Below are positions 32,721 through 46,600 of a stretch of DNA of 64,000 nucleotides, piece after piece. Below the pieces are notes generated by a model, which saw only the letters and a list, made by a program, of their open reading frames with translations, was not told the origin of the DNA and ran no database searches. The DNA lies in NCBI RefSeq assembly GCF_026914185.1, contig NC_070571.1:3100001-3164000 (forward strand). The letters are read 5' to 3'. Origin of the DNA: Puccinia triticina. Its lineage: Eukaryota > Basidiomycota > Pucciniomycetes > Pucciniales > Pucciniaceae. The translations under genes were made by a program, and so were the position numbers. Numbering within the stretch: the stretch's first letter is position 1; every line of letters begins with the position of its first letter.

Positions 32721-35559
32721 GTTGGATCTCCTTATGGGAGTGGGTACCACCGGTACACCGCCAGACACCCACCCGGCGGTGCCGGGTGCCTGTAGATACG
32801 TACATGTAGAGATTATGCCCATTGAACTTTGCTTTTGAGTTTTTTTTTTAAAGTGCAGTTTGATTTAACATTGCACACTATTGTATATATCCTTCAATGA
32901 GTACAAAAAATTGGCATAATGTGATGAGGATTGCCTATAAAAACTAACCAGCAAATTTGAAAATGTCAGTAACATTGTGATGGGACATTAACCATACAGG
33001 AAATATCAGGAAAGAAAGGACTTAAGAGTTCCATTGCCATTGCTTGCAGCTTTGGGTGGCTTGCTTCAACCTTGTAACGGCTGCGCTGCAGCAAGCGCAG
33101 CGGTTTGTGGTGCCGCTGCGCTGCACTGCACTGCAGTGTAGCGGTCAAACTGCTGCCACTTCTGCTTTACAAGATCCCCAAGAAAAAAATATTTTAGTGC
33201 ACTATAAAAAATGGCCATGGATCAGCCAACCGCTAGAATCAGTGCTAGCGCAGCAGCAATAAAGCACTAATCTACATGCACTGGGGGAAAAATCACTTTT
33301 AAGCTACCAGTAATTATCAATAATCAAGATTGTTTTGTAGGTTTTGAGAGGGGACAGAGCTCAAGAGAAGAGAAGAAAAAATAAAACTAGCACTTTTTTG
33401 ATGGGTTGTTTAGGTTTAGGTTTTGTTTTGTACCTTTCAAATTTTGGGTTGCTCCTTGCCTCCATCAATAACCTTTTGACATTCCGAGAATACTCCTTCC
33501 AGCCTGACTTCATTCCAGATCCACATATGACTGCTAATACAGCACTTTACTGTTTGTGTTGCCAATGCAGATCTACCTTTGGGCTGCCTCTGAGAAAGTC
33601 TGCTCAACCGTGACTGAGCTGGCTGAACATGCTAGATATTCCCTGGGCATTGACCCCAAGATTGGAAATTTTTTCCAATGCAACTGTGTGAAAGAGGATA
33701 ATTATGATCTGCCCAATCAGTATTGATTGAGGAGAAAAGAAGGGAGTAATATTTTAACTTTCTTTCCATCAACCTAATACACACCCCCTCTTGTCCATAG
33801 AAAAATCTCCCTTGACATAGGGCTGGATTTTGGTGTTTGATTTGAGAGCCTTGGGATTTTCTTGGTAGAAGTTAGATCCCTCACCATCAGATTCAGGATC
33901 AGAGTAAGCATCTTGCGCTTGGGAATACTTTTGACTAGAGTTTTCTGGCTGAAGAGACTTGAGGTGAGCTATTACCTTCAAATTCAGCAACTTGGCTCAT
34001 AGAGCAATTTTTAGCTAAAAGCAATTGCAGTAAGACTCCAGCCTCTGTCAAGCAGCCAATCAGCTTAAGCTCTTACCAGTTATTTTTACACCTCACTCCC
34101 TGTTATTAATAACTACATATTATTAATAACAAAGTCATTTGTCCTCTTACATAAGAGAGAATAACCCTTGTGGTGGCTAATTACCACGTAACAAGTTTGG
34201 TATTGTATTACCAGTGTTACATTTCAACACAGTTATAGTGCAAGGGCCTAAAAACCTTAATTACAAATAAGTTTTATGGTTTTTGACCCTTAGCTTCATA
34301 AAAAGAGCTGTCAAGTTGGGCCGGTTAATTTTTCAGACTTCTTCTCAAGAAGCTGCATAATCACCTTTTGTGCCTTGTAAGCCCAGTTGCGGCTCTCATA
34401 CGCAATATTCCACCTGAGACACCTTTGGCCATTGTGAAATTATTACTTACGCAGTTGGTTGTATGGGCAAGGACGCGATTATTGAATGCATGAAATAAGA
34501 ATGCTAGACAAAAAACATGTGAAAAAACAAAACAAAGACATATCTTTGTGTAGAGGCCACTTCACCAAGAAATTGGCAAAGAGCACAGCAAGGTACTTGC
34601 TGTTGTGATGCCACAATACATATTTGATTGCAAGGTGTTGGCACACATACACCCACACCGGTGTGATTTAGCAGCAACAAATAACCATCAAGGCTTTCTG
34701 GCTTCCCTTGGTTGTCCATACATCCAATACTAGTGAGATTTTACAATCAGAGGCCAAAAGAGAAGCAAACTTTTTTTAAGCTGATGATTGGATTGGACAA
34801 CATACTGAGATTGAAAAAATCACCCAAATTGCTTTTAGAACCTGTGTTTGATGTTTGAGATAAAGTTGATGTGCATGTGATGCCACCCAAACCCAAGAGT
34901 TTAACTTTGCATTGCTCAGAGTGTAGTCAAACAAAAGCTGTAGAAGAAAGTCCTTGAGTCACAACCAGGGCAAAGAGTGTTGGATGATCCAGAGGACAAG
35001 TAACTTGTTGAGGTTTGTATTATCAAACCCATTTGCTTTCAAATATCCAATCAAGGTACCGTCTTCAGAATTTTGGTTGGGATCCTTGCTCTGCTCCACA
35101 GCGGTGGGCAGAAGGTTAGCTTTATCTTCAATGGCTTTGGCATGGATGGGGCATGCTGATCAGAGTGTTCCCTTGCTCAAGGCGCCGTCACAATGAGCCT
35201 TGAGGTTATAATACAATCCAGCTGAGACTTTGAACTTGTTTGGACACCATTGGAATGTCCAGGATTTGTCCCAGGGCAATTTGAAAGCTGAGGTCCAGAA
35301 GTATATTTTGGCTCTGGGGCAGGTTCACAGGAGCTTAGAGGGAGGCTGGGTGAGGCTAAATATTTTTCCACCAGCCATTTATGATTTCTTTCTCAGCCAA
35401 ATTTTTGACTTTGTGAAGTCCCTCCTGGTGGGGCCGCTTTGGGGCCAGCCACATCAAGCATCCCACCAGGGGACTTGTGTTAATTTAGAGACTCCCCTGG
35501 CTGGGAAAGCAAGCACCACAAACTCAGGGCCCAGGCACATCAATGGACACTCTCACTAT
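32721..35559. other. Long gene-poor stretch
   Basis: Mostly AT-rich. A CGCTGCG/CAGCG-type simple repeat occurs at 33075-33145. Short ORFs show no motif or domain, and splice signals do not join them into a recognisable protein. Confidence 0.5.
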
Positions 35560-35672
35560 GACAAAAAAAAAAAAAAAAACAACAACAAGAAACTGCTGCC
35601 AGCTGACATGCAATACTACAATGGTCCCAAATGTCAACTGGCAGCAGTTTCTTGATTTTTTTTTTTTTCATA
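35560..35672. repeat. Short hairpin with CACTA-like terminus sequence
   Basis: A poly-A tract plus AAGAAACTGCTGCCAGCTGA is followed after about 20 bp by its complement and poly-T. The stem sequence resembles GAAACTGC..GCAGTTGA in the termini of 24451-25565 and also occurs once at 17660-17690, so this looks like a minimal internally deleted relative. Confidence 0.6.
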
Positions 35673-36042
35673 CTGTCTTGAGTCTTGATGACAATGACAC
35701 CATCTTGACCTGGTTCCATAAGCTTCTTTTGGATGTACCAGTGATGCTATTGCTACATTTCTAAAACCAGACACAGTAGAATGTGTATCCATTGTGTGTA
35801 CATCATGCACTCTGAACGCTTGTGTTCTGTATGGATAGAGATGAAAGAGAACATATGGGAAATAGCTGTGCTCTAGATGTTGCATGTTTTTGAATCAAAA
35901 CAAAGGAAAAAGTGAATAAATAAAAGGGAGATAGAAACATAGGGTGGACATAATAATGGTGGAGATTGGGGATATGAAGGCAGATGAGACAAATGCATAT
36001 TTACAAAAGGAGATGATCAGATAGATGGGAAAAGGGAGACAA

Positions 36043-36749
36043 TTAAGATTCGCGTCGTTTACGTTTGGAGATCGGGGAAGGGGGGCCGGGCTTTGATTTC
36101 TGATGAGAGTGTTTCAGAGAAGGCGAAGGAGAAAGATTCAGGGACTGGGGCCGTTCGGCGGGAGGGTTACGGGTGAGCCTGAGCAGGTCGGATTTTGAAG
36201 TTTTTTTTTTGGGTTGGTCGGAAGGAGGCGAAGAGAAGGAGACGGACGGGCGGAGGGGCTTCGGCTGCCTGGCAAGTCGGAGTTCGTTGAGTCCGAAGAG
36301 GGCCAGTGCGTGTAGGACCGCCCCGAGGGGGAGGACGATGGGCATGAGCTCGAGGAAGGTGGCGACGAAGAACAGGGCCGAGGGAATGGCCATGATTCCT
36401 GTGAAGAACAGCATCGACGCCGGCGCCCGGATGCTCAGACAGTGGAACGGCAGGTAGAAGAGGAAGGTTATCGCTAATAGATTCAGAGGCGACCGGAAAA
36501 ACCCGTCCCATACGTCCACGCACAGGCCATCGATATCTGCATTCAACAGCTCCCTTGTCAGCCAACTTCCGCAAGACTTACCTACATTCATTCCAAGGAA
36601 AAGAGCAGGGATCGGGGGGATGGGGACTGACAGTTCTGCTTGATGTACTCCAGGGCGCCCAGACGGACAGATATCAGGACCGAACTGATGGCCGCCGAAA
36701 GACTCCCGAAGGCGAATATTCCATGGACAATTTTCGGCGAAGACGGCAT
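36043..36749 (-). CDS. Predicted multipass membrane protein of unknown function
   Basis: Exon 1 (36749-36632) begins MPSSPKIVHGIFAFGS. A 95-nt GT-AG intron (36631-36537) joins AAC-T to AT-ATC, and exon 2 runs to a stop at 36043, giving 203 residues. Hydrophobic segments at about 10-30, 56-73, 80-100 and 104-122 suggest four membrane helices, followed by a basic Ser/Pro-rich tail ending KRKRRES. The N-terminal part contains LEYIKQNYIDGLCVDVWDGF. GC content and codon use are gene-like compared with the flanks. I do not recognise the family; the fold could be an ER or organelle membrane protein. Confidence 0.6.
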
Positions 36750-39700
36750 GTTTTGAACAGAGTGCAAGGCGGGTCGATTGAGTAAGCCGACGATATGTAT
36801 GCGATGTTTTTTGCTCGATGTATCACAGGTGGTTGAGGGTTTTATGGGAAGAGCGGGGTTTATGGTAAGTCCGAGCACAGGAAGATCGATAGTATTTGTA
36901 TTCGTATGCGGCGCCGGAAAGATAAGCGAAGCGAGAGCGAGACGACTGCGAGTGTAGATGAGTGTGTGGGTGTGTTAGCAAGTGTTTATGGGGCTGAGTT
37001 CCTAGGGAAAGTCTTCAGATAAGAGTGGTTGTGACGTGTGCGGAGGAGAGGGGAGAAGGCCGCAGCGGTTTGATCGGCCCCTGTAACTGGGGGACTGTCG
37101 GGCTGGGCTGGACTTGTTTCTTTCAGCTTGTCCAACAACAAGAGCGAAAATGCGATGGTTGGTGTTCGGAAGGGACGGAGATTCCAAGGCAACGGGCCTT
37201 AATAGTTCGTGTTCGTGTTCTTCTTTTTTTCGTTTCTGTAGGCTGGGACATATGTCACATAGCCTATGCCCAGCGGCGGAGAGGCTTGGGCGCCGGAGGG
37301 CGGATGAAAGAGGGTCGGAGACGATGAGTATGTATCCTTGCGGTTCTGGGAGATTGGACCGGGCTAGATGTTGCTCAGAGGCTGGTTGTGACGGGCTGTC
37401 GGGCAGGAGAAAACTTTCCGGCGGCGAGATGAGCGAGGGTGCAGTCCGGAAGGGACGGATTGCGATCTGGCTGAGCTGGTCAGAGGCGCTAAGCTACTTA
37501 GTTCTGCCAAGCTTGTTGGTGCTGTACTCGTCAGACGGAGAGAGGTTCGAACGCAGCCAATGGTCTAGTGCGCTTGGAGGGTGATGATGGGAAAGATCTG
37601 GTGTGTTCGAGCGGGATGGAAGAAGTCATCGGGGTCAGCATCTGAGCGATCAGGCAGCTCAGGCCATCCACCGAAAAGAAACAGACAGACGCGAGTGGCA
37701 GTTCCGAAAGCTCAGGCTCCCAGTGTGCACTGTAGCTGTTCAAAGTAGCTTCGGATACACACACTTGAGTCTGCGGCTTGATTCCGTCGGACGGCATGGC
37801 CATGGGATTCCCTGCTCGGGTTTCGAAAGGTCCATGAGCAGAAGCCGCTACAATCATCGAAACTTCTCAATACACATCCCTGATTGTATTCAAGCCACCG
37901 CATGGCCGCCATCCAGCAGAAACATCTGTCCAAAGATGGATAGCTTTTCAGCGTCACATGACCATTCAACATGGCCTGCGCCAACACCGACCAGGAAGCT
38001 CATTCATGAAGTCGTCTGGAAATCGCAGCCGCATGCAAGCGGCATCCATCACTCAACTTCCAAATAGCAACACCAACCAACCGAGCTCGACTGTCTTGGG
38101 TCAGAAGAGTCATGAACAATTCGCAATTTCGCGTACTGTGGGCATGTCCGCAATCTATTTCCAACCTCCGATACTCCCCTTAACTTTTGGGTGAACCCCT
38201 GATTAAGGAGGTGTTTATTATATGGCAGGTCATTTCATACAAGTGGTCTGCAAAATTGAATCATATATGATCTCAAAGATGAGGATGTATTCCCAATATT
38301 AGGAATCCATGACACAGATCCACTATGTACAAGAAAGAAAAAGTTGTGCAACTGCTATCAGTTGACAGGGGATATTGCGCCATCCCCTGTCCCTGTTTGG
38401 CATCCCACTGGGTGTCATAAAATTGACAACTGGTGCAGTGATTTATATTGGCAAGCATGGTAGAATGTCCACTTGGCAATAGAGCAGGTGGGAATGCACA
38501 AGCAGCTGAGCTCAGAGTGCATTCAGTGACATGAGCACTAAGGATGATGTCAGAAAAGCACAACAGGAAAGCTTACAGAAAGCATGGATTGGATAAGGTG
38601 CGGATTTCAGACCGCAAAGTTCAGATTGGGCAGTGGACTGAAGCAGACTGTTGAAGCTGCAACAAAAGGCAGCAAGCATGTGAGAAAAAAAAGCGCAGAG
38701 GCAGAGAACAAGGACAAGGAAGACCTCAAAGAGGGCTAAAGCTGCTAGCTTGTGAGGACAAAAAAGGCTCCTCACTACAAGAGACTCAAAGGGTCTGAGG
38801 GAAAATATTGATGATGTTTTGATTATCCAGATGAGCAGACTTTGTAGCTATTGCAACCAAGGGACAAGTTGTGGGCAGAAGATGAACAAGCATATTCATC
38901 TGGAGGGAAAAAAAGAGTGACAGATGTGCAACAAGGAGAGAAATGGACCCTGGGCAGTTGCAGTTTCAACACGGATGGGTAGGGCTGGACTGTGGTGGAC
39001 CAAACACAGGGACTGATAGCAGCGGCGCACCAGGGCAGCTGAAGCGGGTGGAGCTGGGGCGGAGGCGCTGGTGAGAGACCAACTGACAGGGGCTAGGCAG
39101 AGTACTTGGGAGGTCAAGCGTTGGAGAGGAGGAGAGCCTGGGAACATGACGTGCAGAAATTGGGTGGAGACAACGGACTAGTACAGGAAAGCGTTAAATT
39201 GCGGTATTGGGTGGGAACGGAGAAGTGCATGGAGGGAAGGAAGGGGGTGGAGGCTCACATTTTCTCTTCTCTTTTTCCTTTTCATCATTTTACTTACTAC
39301 TCATCATTTTCTTACAACTTACAGACATACTAGAGTATTATAAGAGTTTTATGTGACCTTTATTTTGCTTACTTGCGTGATAGCTATCACAGACTTGTGC
39401 TTGCAGAGTGTGGAGCTTCATTCATTTGAAGATTATTAAGCTACAGATCAGGCTCATTGCAGGGCGCTGAAGGCTAGCGGAACAAAGCAGTGCAGAGCCA
39501 AGACATCAATAATCACTCAGCCCAGAAATACAATTCTTGAAGAAGGCAGAAGTGGTCATTTCTACACACTTACCAACCTTTATTCTCAAACTGGAGTTGA
39601 AGCTCCATTATTCCCCCTGCCAAAAGGGATATTTCACCCTGACCCCAAAATTTCCCTGTGATAATCCCTCCTTTTGGCCTTGAACCAATTTTCAAACTCA

Positions 39701-41607
39701 ATGGAACCCAGACACCAGAAACCTCCCTTGTCAAAGCCCTAAGGCTTGGTCTGCTTGGTTTTGGTACCCGAGTGACGGGTATACCCGCGGGACGGGCGTC
39801 GGGCTAGCTCAAAGTGGCCGGGTACCCCGCGGGATCCAGCCCTAGCTACGCTGCGCTACGTTGCGCTAAGGCGCTTTTAGCGGAAAAAGGCCTTTTTTGC
39901 CTCAAAAAGCGCTGTAGCGCAGAGTAGCAAACGCTCTTTTGCGCCCTGCGTGCTTAGCGTTAGCGCCATTGCGCAAATCTGCGCTAATGCTACGCTAAAA
40001 GCTAAAATAGCTTTGCACCCTGTGCGCGTAGCATTAGCGCAGATGCACGCAGTTGCGCTAACACTACACTACAAAAAGCGCATTTGTGCTGCGCTACGCT
40101 ACGCTAACAGCTATGGTTAGCGTAGCTGACCCACTGTTGCCTGGCAGGTGCCCTCTGGCCAAAGCAGGTAACTGCCTGCGGGTAGCAGATACAGACAATG
40201 AGTTTGCCAGGGCCATCTCTAGTTTTTTTCAGGCCTTGGAGGCCTTTTAATTCTTCTTGGGGTCAAATTACATGGTGCAGAAGGCCATTTTGAACTCTGT
40301 GTATGTCAGGGTTGCATCTTCTGCTGCTCTGTCTGGTTTTCTTTCTCAGGTTAATGAAGATTATTGCACCACTGGATTGATTGCAACAGCTTGGGTGATG
40401 ACAGAAAAAATCCAGGAGTAACTTTATAAATCATATCACTATCAACAAGCCAATTTATGTTTGTTCAATGTTACTAGAACCCCAAATCAAAGCAACTCAT
40501 CTTGCCATATTCTTCCTTGAAGAACTTTGAAATACCAAAGAGGGAATCCTCCAGATGTTCAGATAGGAAGCAGAGAAATTTACTATTTTCAATCACAATT
40601 ATAAGAGATTGACTTAAGAAGAGGAAAGAAAATCACAAGCTGGCCCAGGAAACCTTTGATCATGTCTATTCAAACAAAAGAAGTGCTTTCTGACCTTGCT
40701 TGATGAAGAAATGAAAAGCTACTTGGAAGCAGAGTGTGAGGATGAAGTCTGCAATCATCAAAGAGTAGTTACCCTACACGTAACAGGTAGATGATGGTAT
40801 TGGTAACATAACATAATTTTTGTTGTTATCTACGCATTACACGTAATGGTGGTGCAATTATAATGTTATTGCACCACAGTACAGCCCATCTTTTTATGTT
40901 TGTTACATTATTGGGACATGCAGGACCCCTGACAACAAGCAATTATTGAGGATAAAACAGCCTTAACTGTTCCATTATTGTGTTATCCAGGTGATAAAAC
41001 AATAACGGACCTCTTCTTTGAGGCCCGTTACGTCATGCACAGACCTTAAAATGACCCTGTTATTAGTAAAGTAACAGGGAGCCCTGGGTAACAAGGGTAG
41101 TTATGTACCCAAATTGTGTGGGGACCTTTGCTGCTGCAATCCATTGACCTTCTGGAAATCACACCAAGTCAAAATGCTAACTCTTCCAAATATGTCTAAA
41201 ACCCTTGTAGCCATTCCTGAAACTAGGGCTCCTTGTGAGCACTCTTTCTTGGTTGGGCACCACACTCAAACTTTCTCCAGAAACTGCATGTTACCAAAAA
41301 AAATTGATTCAATTTTGTGTTTGATGAGCCAGACTGATAACATCATCTCATACAGCTTAAATCAACAATATACCTTTTGTTTCCTTTTTTTCTATTCCTC
41401 CTCTTGTTCAGTAATAAGTAACCAACTCTGCCCCTGCTCCCCAGACCCCCACATAATGTGTACTGGAACCCAATCGGATCTCAGATTGGAGCCAGGCTGT
41501 CCCAAGCCCAATCCAATCCTAAGATCTGTTGGGTGATCCGCAATGACCAGGTTTGGAGCAGAAACTAGTCTGATAAGCTGTCTCAGCCGTTGGTCCAATA
41601 CATTCAC
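36750..41607. other. No confident gene
   Basis: 36900-38150 is GC-rich with overlapping ORFs on both strands and could be the promoter/5' region of the membrane protein gene or a decayed gene; no domain is visible. 39835-40135 is a dense CGCTACGCTA-type simple repeat similar to 30530-31080. The remainder is AT-rich. Confidence 0.45.
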
Positions 41608-43157
41608 CCCGGGCAAATCGGGGTCATGAGAGCTGTACAGTGCCGGACACCTCTTCTGTGTAAGGCCACGCCTGCAAAATTACAATTTTTTTTTGATTGC
41701 TATCAACATTTACACATATCATGTACAAGTCATGAACATGACATTTTTGAGCTCTACAGACCTTGGCAAGTTGATAAATATCTTGCCGGGTCTGTGGGAT
41801 CACTCAAAAAAAAGTTTCACTTTTTCCGAGGCCCAATTTTGGGACCCATGGGCTTACAGGGAATTTCATGGCTTTGTGGGGGTGGATTATGCACATAGCA
41901 TACTTGAATATGCATAATATGCATATACAGCAGCTGCAGAGCACATGTACATACATACATACGAGACTGACCAAGTCACAGTGCCTTGGTCCTCGGCAGA
42001 CTCACGAGGTTCGGAGATAAAGAGGAAAGATACATTCTCATCTTCCTGAAATCACGTCAACATCTATCAGCACATTCTTTGGAATGCGCCGATGAGACTT
42101 ATACTTTTTCATAGCTCTTTGGGCGGCGTGGGCATCAAGGCCAAGTTCGTAGGCAGATTGTTGTCAATCCACATGTTGGAAGTATTTTCGGATCATTTTG
42201 ATAGGGCATGCACGACGAGCTCTTTCAAAGAGTGCCTGACATTCTTTCCAAGTGCCACAGTTGTGGCTGCTCCTTTGACAAACTAAATATTATTAAGTGT
42301 CAGCGTCTGTGAGCAAAGGAGAGGTGTTTAGACTTTGAAACATACAGTTTTTGATGTACGACCATAAGAGTTCAATCAGGTTCAACTCGCAGTGGAACTT
42401 GGGAAGAAATAAACAGACATGCCCAGCGTCCTCAATTATCATCTGCAGTAGTGGTCGCTCCGAAGCAAAATCACAGCAGCAGTTCAGCATTTGTTGAGTT
42501 TCATTTGCAAGATCAAGTTCTTGGTAGCTTTCCAGGAGTGGTGAAGCTAATAAGACCGAGTCGTTACCATCGGGAATCTCGATGGATGGAGGTTGAACCA
42601 GATTTTTTGATTGGTGTTTACGTGGATTTGAGGCCAATTTTTGTTGAACAGAAGCTTCAAGTCTTTTTCTTTTCATCTGGCCGCGGCGGGCCTTTGTCAT
42701 TGGGGCCATTTGAGCGAATGGGCTTCTTGAGAGTAAGTACTCTTCAACGGTGAGCGTGCTTCAAGGCTCACATCCCCTCTCCCCGACCCCTATTTTCCCC
42801 TAAACCCCGGGGGATTCGGGGAATCCTTCTGATTTTTCCGAGCCTCAACATTTGGGACCCCCCCAGGGGCCTAACACAGAAGAGGTGTCCGGCACTGTAC
42901 AGGTTGCATGGTCCTGTATGCATGTCAGGTCATGCAGGTCCTGTCACATATACATGACAAGCTGTCCGGATCATGACATGCAGCTCACATCTCCAACATG
43001 TCACATGCACAGTGACTGTGCAGAGGCTTTCACAGACCTGTCATACATGAAAGCCAGTCCTGCAAATGATGCATGACACAGGGCGCGGGAATTTTTTATG
43101 TGACATGCAGGACTGTGCAACCTGTATGCCTGTCATGACCCCGGTTTGCCCGGGGTG
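41608..43157. mobile_element. Short TIR element hosting a Tc1-like insertion
   Basis: Outer inverted ends CACCCCGGGCAAATCGGGGT and the complement ACCCCGGTTTGCCCGGGGTG, with ATT on both sides (41605-41607 and 43158-43160). Excluding the nested element it is about 290 bp and non-coding, with repeated CATGCAGGTCCTGTC-like strings on the right. Confidence 0.55.
41640..42897 (-). mobile_element. Tc1/mariner-like element with transposase remnant
   Basis: Ends are CAGTGCCGGACACCTCTTCT and its complement, flanked by TA (41638-41639 and 42898-42899). On the minus strand 42709-42293 encodes a DDE-superfamily C-terminal piece: EDAGHVCLFLPKFHCELNLI followed by ELLWSYIKN, the region around the last catalytic acidic residue. 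The N-terminal two-thirds of a transposase is absent, so the copy is internally deleted. Confidence 0.7.
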
Positions 43158-43325
43158 ATTGGATGTCGTGGAGTCACTATTGGAACTGGCAAGGTCAGCC
43201 CACCATGCTTTTAAAAGGAGCTTCAATACAGGTCTAACCAACCAATAAGTTGTTTCAGTGGCATGCAATCAAGCCACAACAGATTGGTGATAAGCAGTGA
43301 ACGATTCGCGCTGACGTCATCGCCT

Positions 43326-43441
43326 GCCTCCGTGGCTCAGTTGGTTAGAGCGCCGGTCTCATATTTCGCATCGAATAACAATGTGATCATCCGAAGGGAT
43401 GAGTCATCCGGAGATCGCCAGTTCGATCCTGGCCGAGGGCA
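43326..43441 (+). tRNA. tRNA-Met (CAT), elongator type, with intron
   Basis: GCCTCCG opens the acceptor stem. The D-arm contains GGCTCAGTTGGTTAGAGC, the anticodon loop CTCATAA, and the T-arm GCCAGTTCGATCCTGGC is a perfect stem. The anticodon CAT is at 43360-43362. A 42-nt intron (43364-43405) sits at the usual position after nucleotide 37. TTTTT follows at 43445. Acceptor pairing has one G-T pair and one C-A mismatch, so expression is likely but not certain. Confidence 0.85.
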
Positions 43442-43648
43442 TATCTTTTTGGTTTTCCCGGATTCAGAATTAACAGACCATATTAACAATTCAATAGTTG
43501 CCCTTGGCTTGCGCAACTAATCGTTCTCTATTTATTATTATGTATCTCCAACACAAGATTGAGAATGCTAATGCTGAGTTTGGTTTGATCCGAAAAAGAT
43601 AACACAGGAGATAATAAGATGGGGATGAAAAAAAAAGATCATATATTT

Positions 43649-46600
43649 TCAAGATGACAATCTCCATCTGCCACCGCAATGCCAACAACATACAGAGGAA
43701 TCCAACAAGACCTGAACAAAAGAAAACCTGTCCAGCCGATCAATATCGACCACATCCTCTGGCTGAATAGAAGTGGAAGGAGGATGTTCTTGAGGGTGAG
43801 CGCCGGGCCCCGTTTGAGCTTCTTCTCGACTGCCTTCATCTTCTCGACTGATCTTTCGATCCTCGCCACTACCTCTGCTCCTCGCTTTCCTTCCACAACC
43901 CGTACATATTCTCACTTTAATCGTCGACAAGATTTGGAACGTGACTGAACATCTGTCTATTGGGGAAAAAAAGAAGGAAACTAGATCAATTTAGCAAGCA
44001 GTTCTCGATGTTGAACGATAATTATAATAAAAAGTGAGTCTACATACCCCAAACATGACCAACGCGACAGATGGCAAAACGGAGACTATCAAAACAAACG
44101 GATTGAAGACACGCAGGACACTTTTCCATCTCTTGATCCTCTGCTCCAGTCGGGATTGGAGGAGTCACATTATCTGCTGAAGCATCAAAAGCTAAGGAAA
44201 GACGGTCCTGGTCTAGCAACTTGTGATCGATCTCATCAGGTTCCAACAGTTGTTCGATTGACGGTTCTGGAAACCACGCAATCGCCTTGCTCGCATGTTG
44301 GTATCGATGAAAAACTGGTCTTTCATCATCTGAAGCGTGGTTTGAGAAGATTCAAAAGCAATCAAGCATAATCGTCAGCAGACTCTTTCAAACAGTGTCC
44401 CTTTCGTCAAAACATTTGATAACTCACCAGAAAGCTGTCCTTGATGACGAACAAAGAATTGCGCAATGTTTTGCAAGACCAGACGATGGATGATTCTTGA
44501 GATAGAGACTTTGGCTTCAACAAGTCTACTCCTCAATGAAGGAAACCGAACTTTATCGACCCGAGCCTACGAAGATCCAGGTATCCACTGCTGTCAAAAG
44601 CGGGTATATTGTGGCGATGACAGAAGGCAAATTACCAGTAAGAAGTGACATAGATTGGCCTTCAAGCGAAGATGATCAAGATTAGGATTATACAGGATTT
44701 GATTGATCAATTGGCTTTTCAGAGCCAGTGAGGCTTTCACCTCCTGAGGGTCGAGATCGGGTTGGTGGTCAGGTAGAGCCGAGTAAAAAGGTTCGTTATA
44801 ATTTTCTCCCAGCCTTTCCAGCTGAAGAAAATCAAGCAGCTTTGAAAGAGTTGAGGTGAGCAGATCAAACGATGCAGACTCCCGAGGCCCAGTATCGGAG
44901 AAAATCGAGTGAAGGATGTTGAAGATGTTGAATAGTCTTAAAGGAGGCGATACTAGAAGGGCTGTACGAGGTACACTTTCAATGAGTCAGCATCTTTTGA
45001 AGATAGATTCAAAACAACCAAAGGAAGTATAGTCTTAGTAACCAACACGAAACCGATTTTGCAAACATGGCCGGCATGATCCAATTGATTTGGTTCTCAA
45101 GAATCCCCAGAAGCTGCATTCTTCTTGGAAGTTTTACAGGGTGCTGACGCGACCCTACAGGATCAAAATCTGCTAAACAAAATTGGAGAATTTGGTAGTT
45201 CTCCGGCTTGTATCGAAACTTATTGGGGGCATCGATCCTGAGAGGCAGAAAGAAAAGAGGGAGCAGCACAACGAATGAGGAACTGCTTCGCCAAGGTCCA
45301 AATGGTCAACGGGCAAAGACTTACTCATATAACCAGCTCATAATGCATCCGTTCGACAGGGCCATCTGATCGGTAGAATGGAGCTGCTGGCGGTCGCCTG
45401 AAACATGTTGGAGACTACTGAGAACACTGGATCCAAAGACGTTCATGACGTTTTGCTTGGTGATTGGAATGTTGTTTGGCGGTGGGTGTGCCGAAAAGCC
45501 GATCGAGCGAAACTTAGCTCGAAAGTCGAGTGAAAGTTGGACGGAATGTGCCAAGTCAAGCTCGAGTGAATTGGCCGGAGACGAAGACGTTGAAGATGGG
45601 TCGGAATGGGAAGATTCCCTGAAAACGAACATCAAGCCGTTTGATAGCATCGCTACTATTTGCGTGATTCCTGGTATACCTGTCGGGATGGCACTGATAC
45701 CTGTGATTCTCAAGCAAATGAGCACAGTCAGCTTAACCAATCTCTTTCCAGCAAGAAATCTCCACAAGTGTCACGGTAATGTTCTCCAGATTCTTTTTTT
45801 ATAAAAAAAAATGCCGGTTTTACCTGTACAGCTCGCCCAGCTGTTGCAGTCCGCCCAGCAAAATCGATCATCATGAGGTTGCAAGACAGGTAACTGAATA
45901 ACCTGAGTGCGACCAATGGAGAATCTAGATTGATAATCACTTTGTTGTTCAGCAGGAGCCGAAGACAGGGAGACCAAAACTATCTCCCCCAACCGACTCA
46001 AAACTAATCTTGGTGGCTAGCGATTTCAAAGAAAGGAATACGGATATCAGCCCGTGAAGTGAGGACAAGAAGACAGACCGGTGTGGGAGCGCACATAATT
46101 TCCGCAAGACGGTAACCATTTGAAGTAGGTGATAGATGACTGGTTCAGTGGATCCTGGTATACCCCGATGGTCGTTATCTCTATCCGGGAAAGGGGGGAG
46201 AGCACCTTAATTGGTCTCTCAAAGGGTCGAAAGAGATGCAAGAGATAAACGACCCCTTTCGAATTAGCAACTGCTAGATGGCTTGTCAACTGGTACTGAT
46301 GTGTTGATGGATCGTCTAGTTTTGCGAACAGATTGGTAATGTTGATCTGTGAGCGATCCACTTAGAAGCGATACAAATTGATCAACGGAAACAAATAAGA
46401 AGAGAAGGACTTTAAAGTTTACCAACTCTTCGCCGAGCGCCCAGTTTCCAATCTGACCACGATAGTAAATTAAGAGTATGGCCATTGGGGCAGATTGGGT
46501 TTAAGGATCCAAGTTCCATCTCTCCGTTGGATGTGTGTCTAGAAAAATGAATGAAAACAAGTTCAAGCGTGTTGGTGAGCAAGCCATTTTGCTTGATTCT

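Noticed and set aside
37114..38067. Overlapping ORFs of 100-156 codons on both strands
   Set aside because: GC-rich region gives open frames by chance; no motifs and no splice chain.
43263..43520. 85-codon ORF across the tRNA-Met gene
   Set aside because: It is a chance reading of the tRNA sequence and its flanks.
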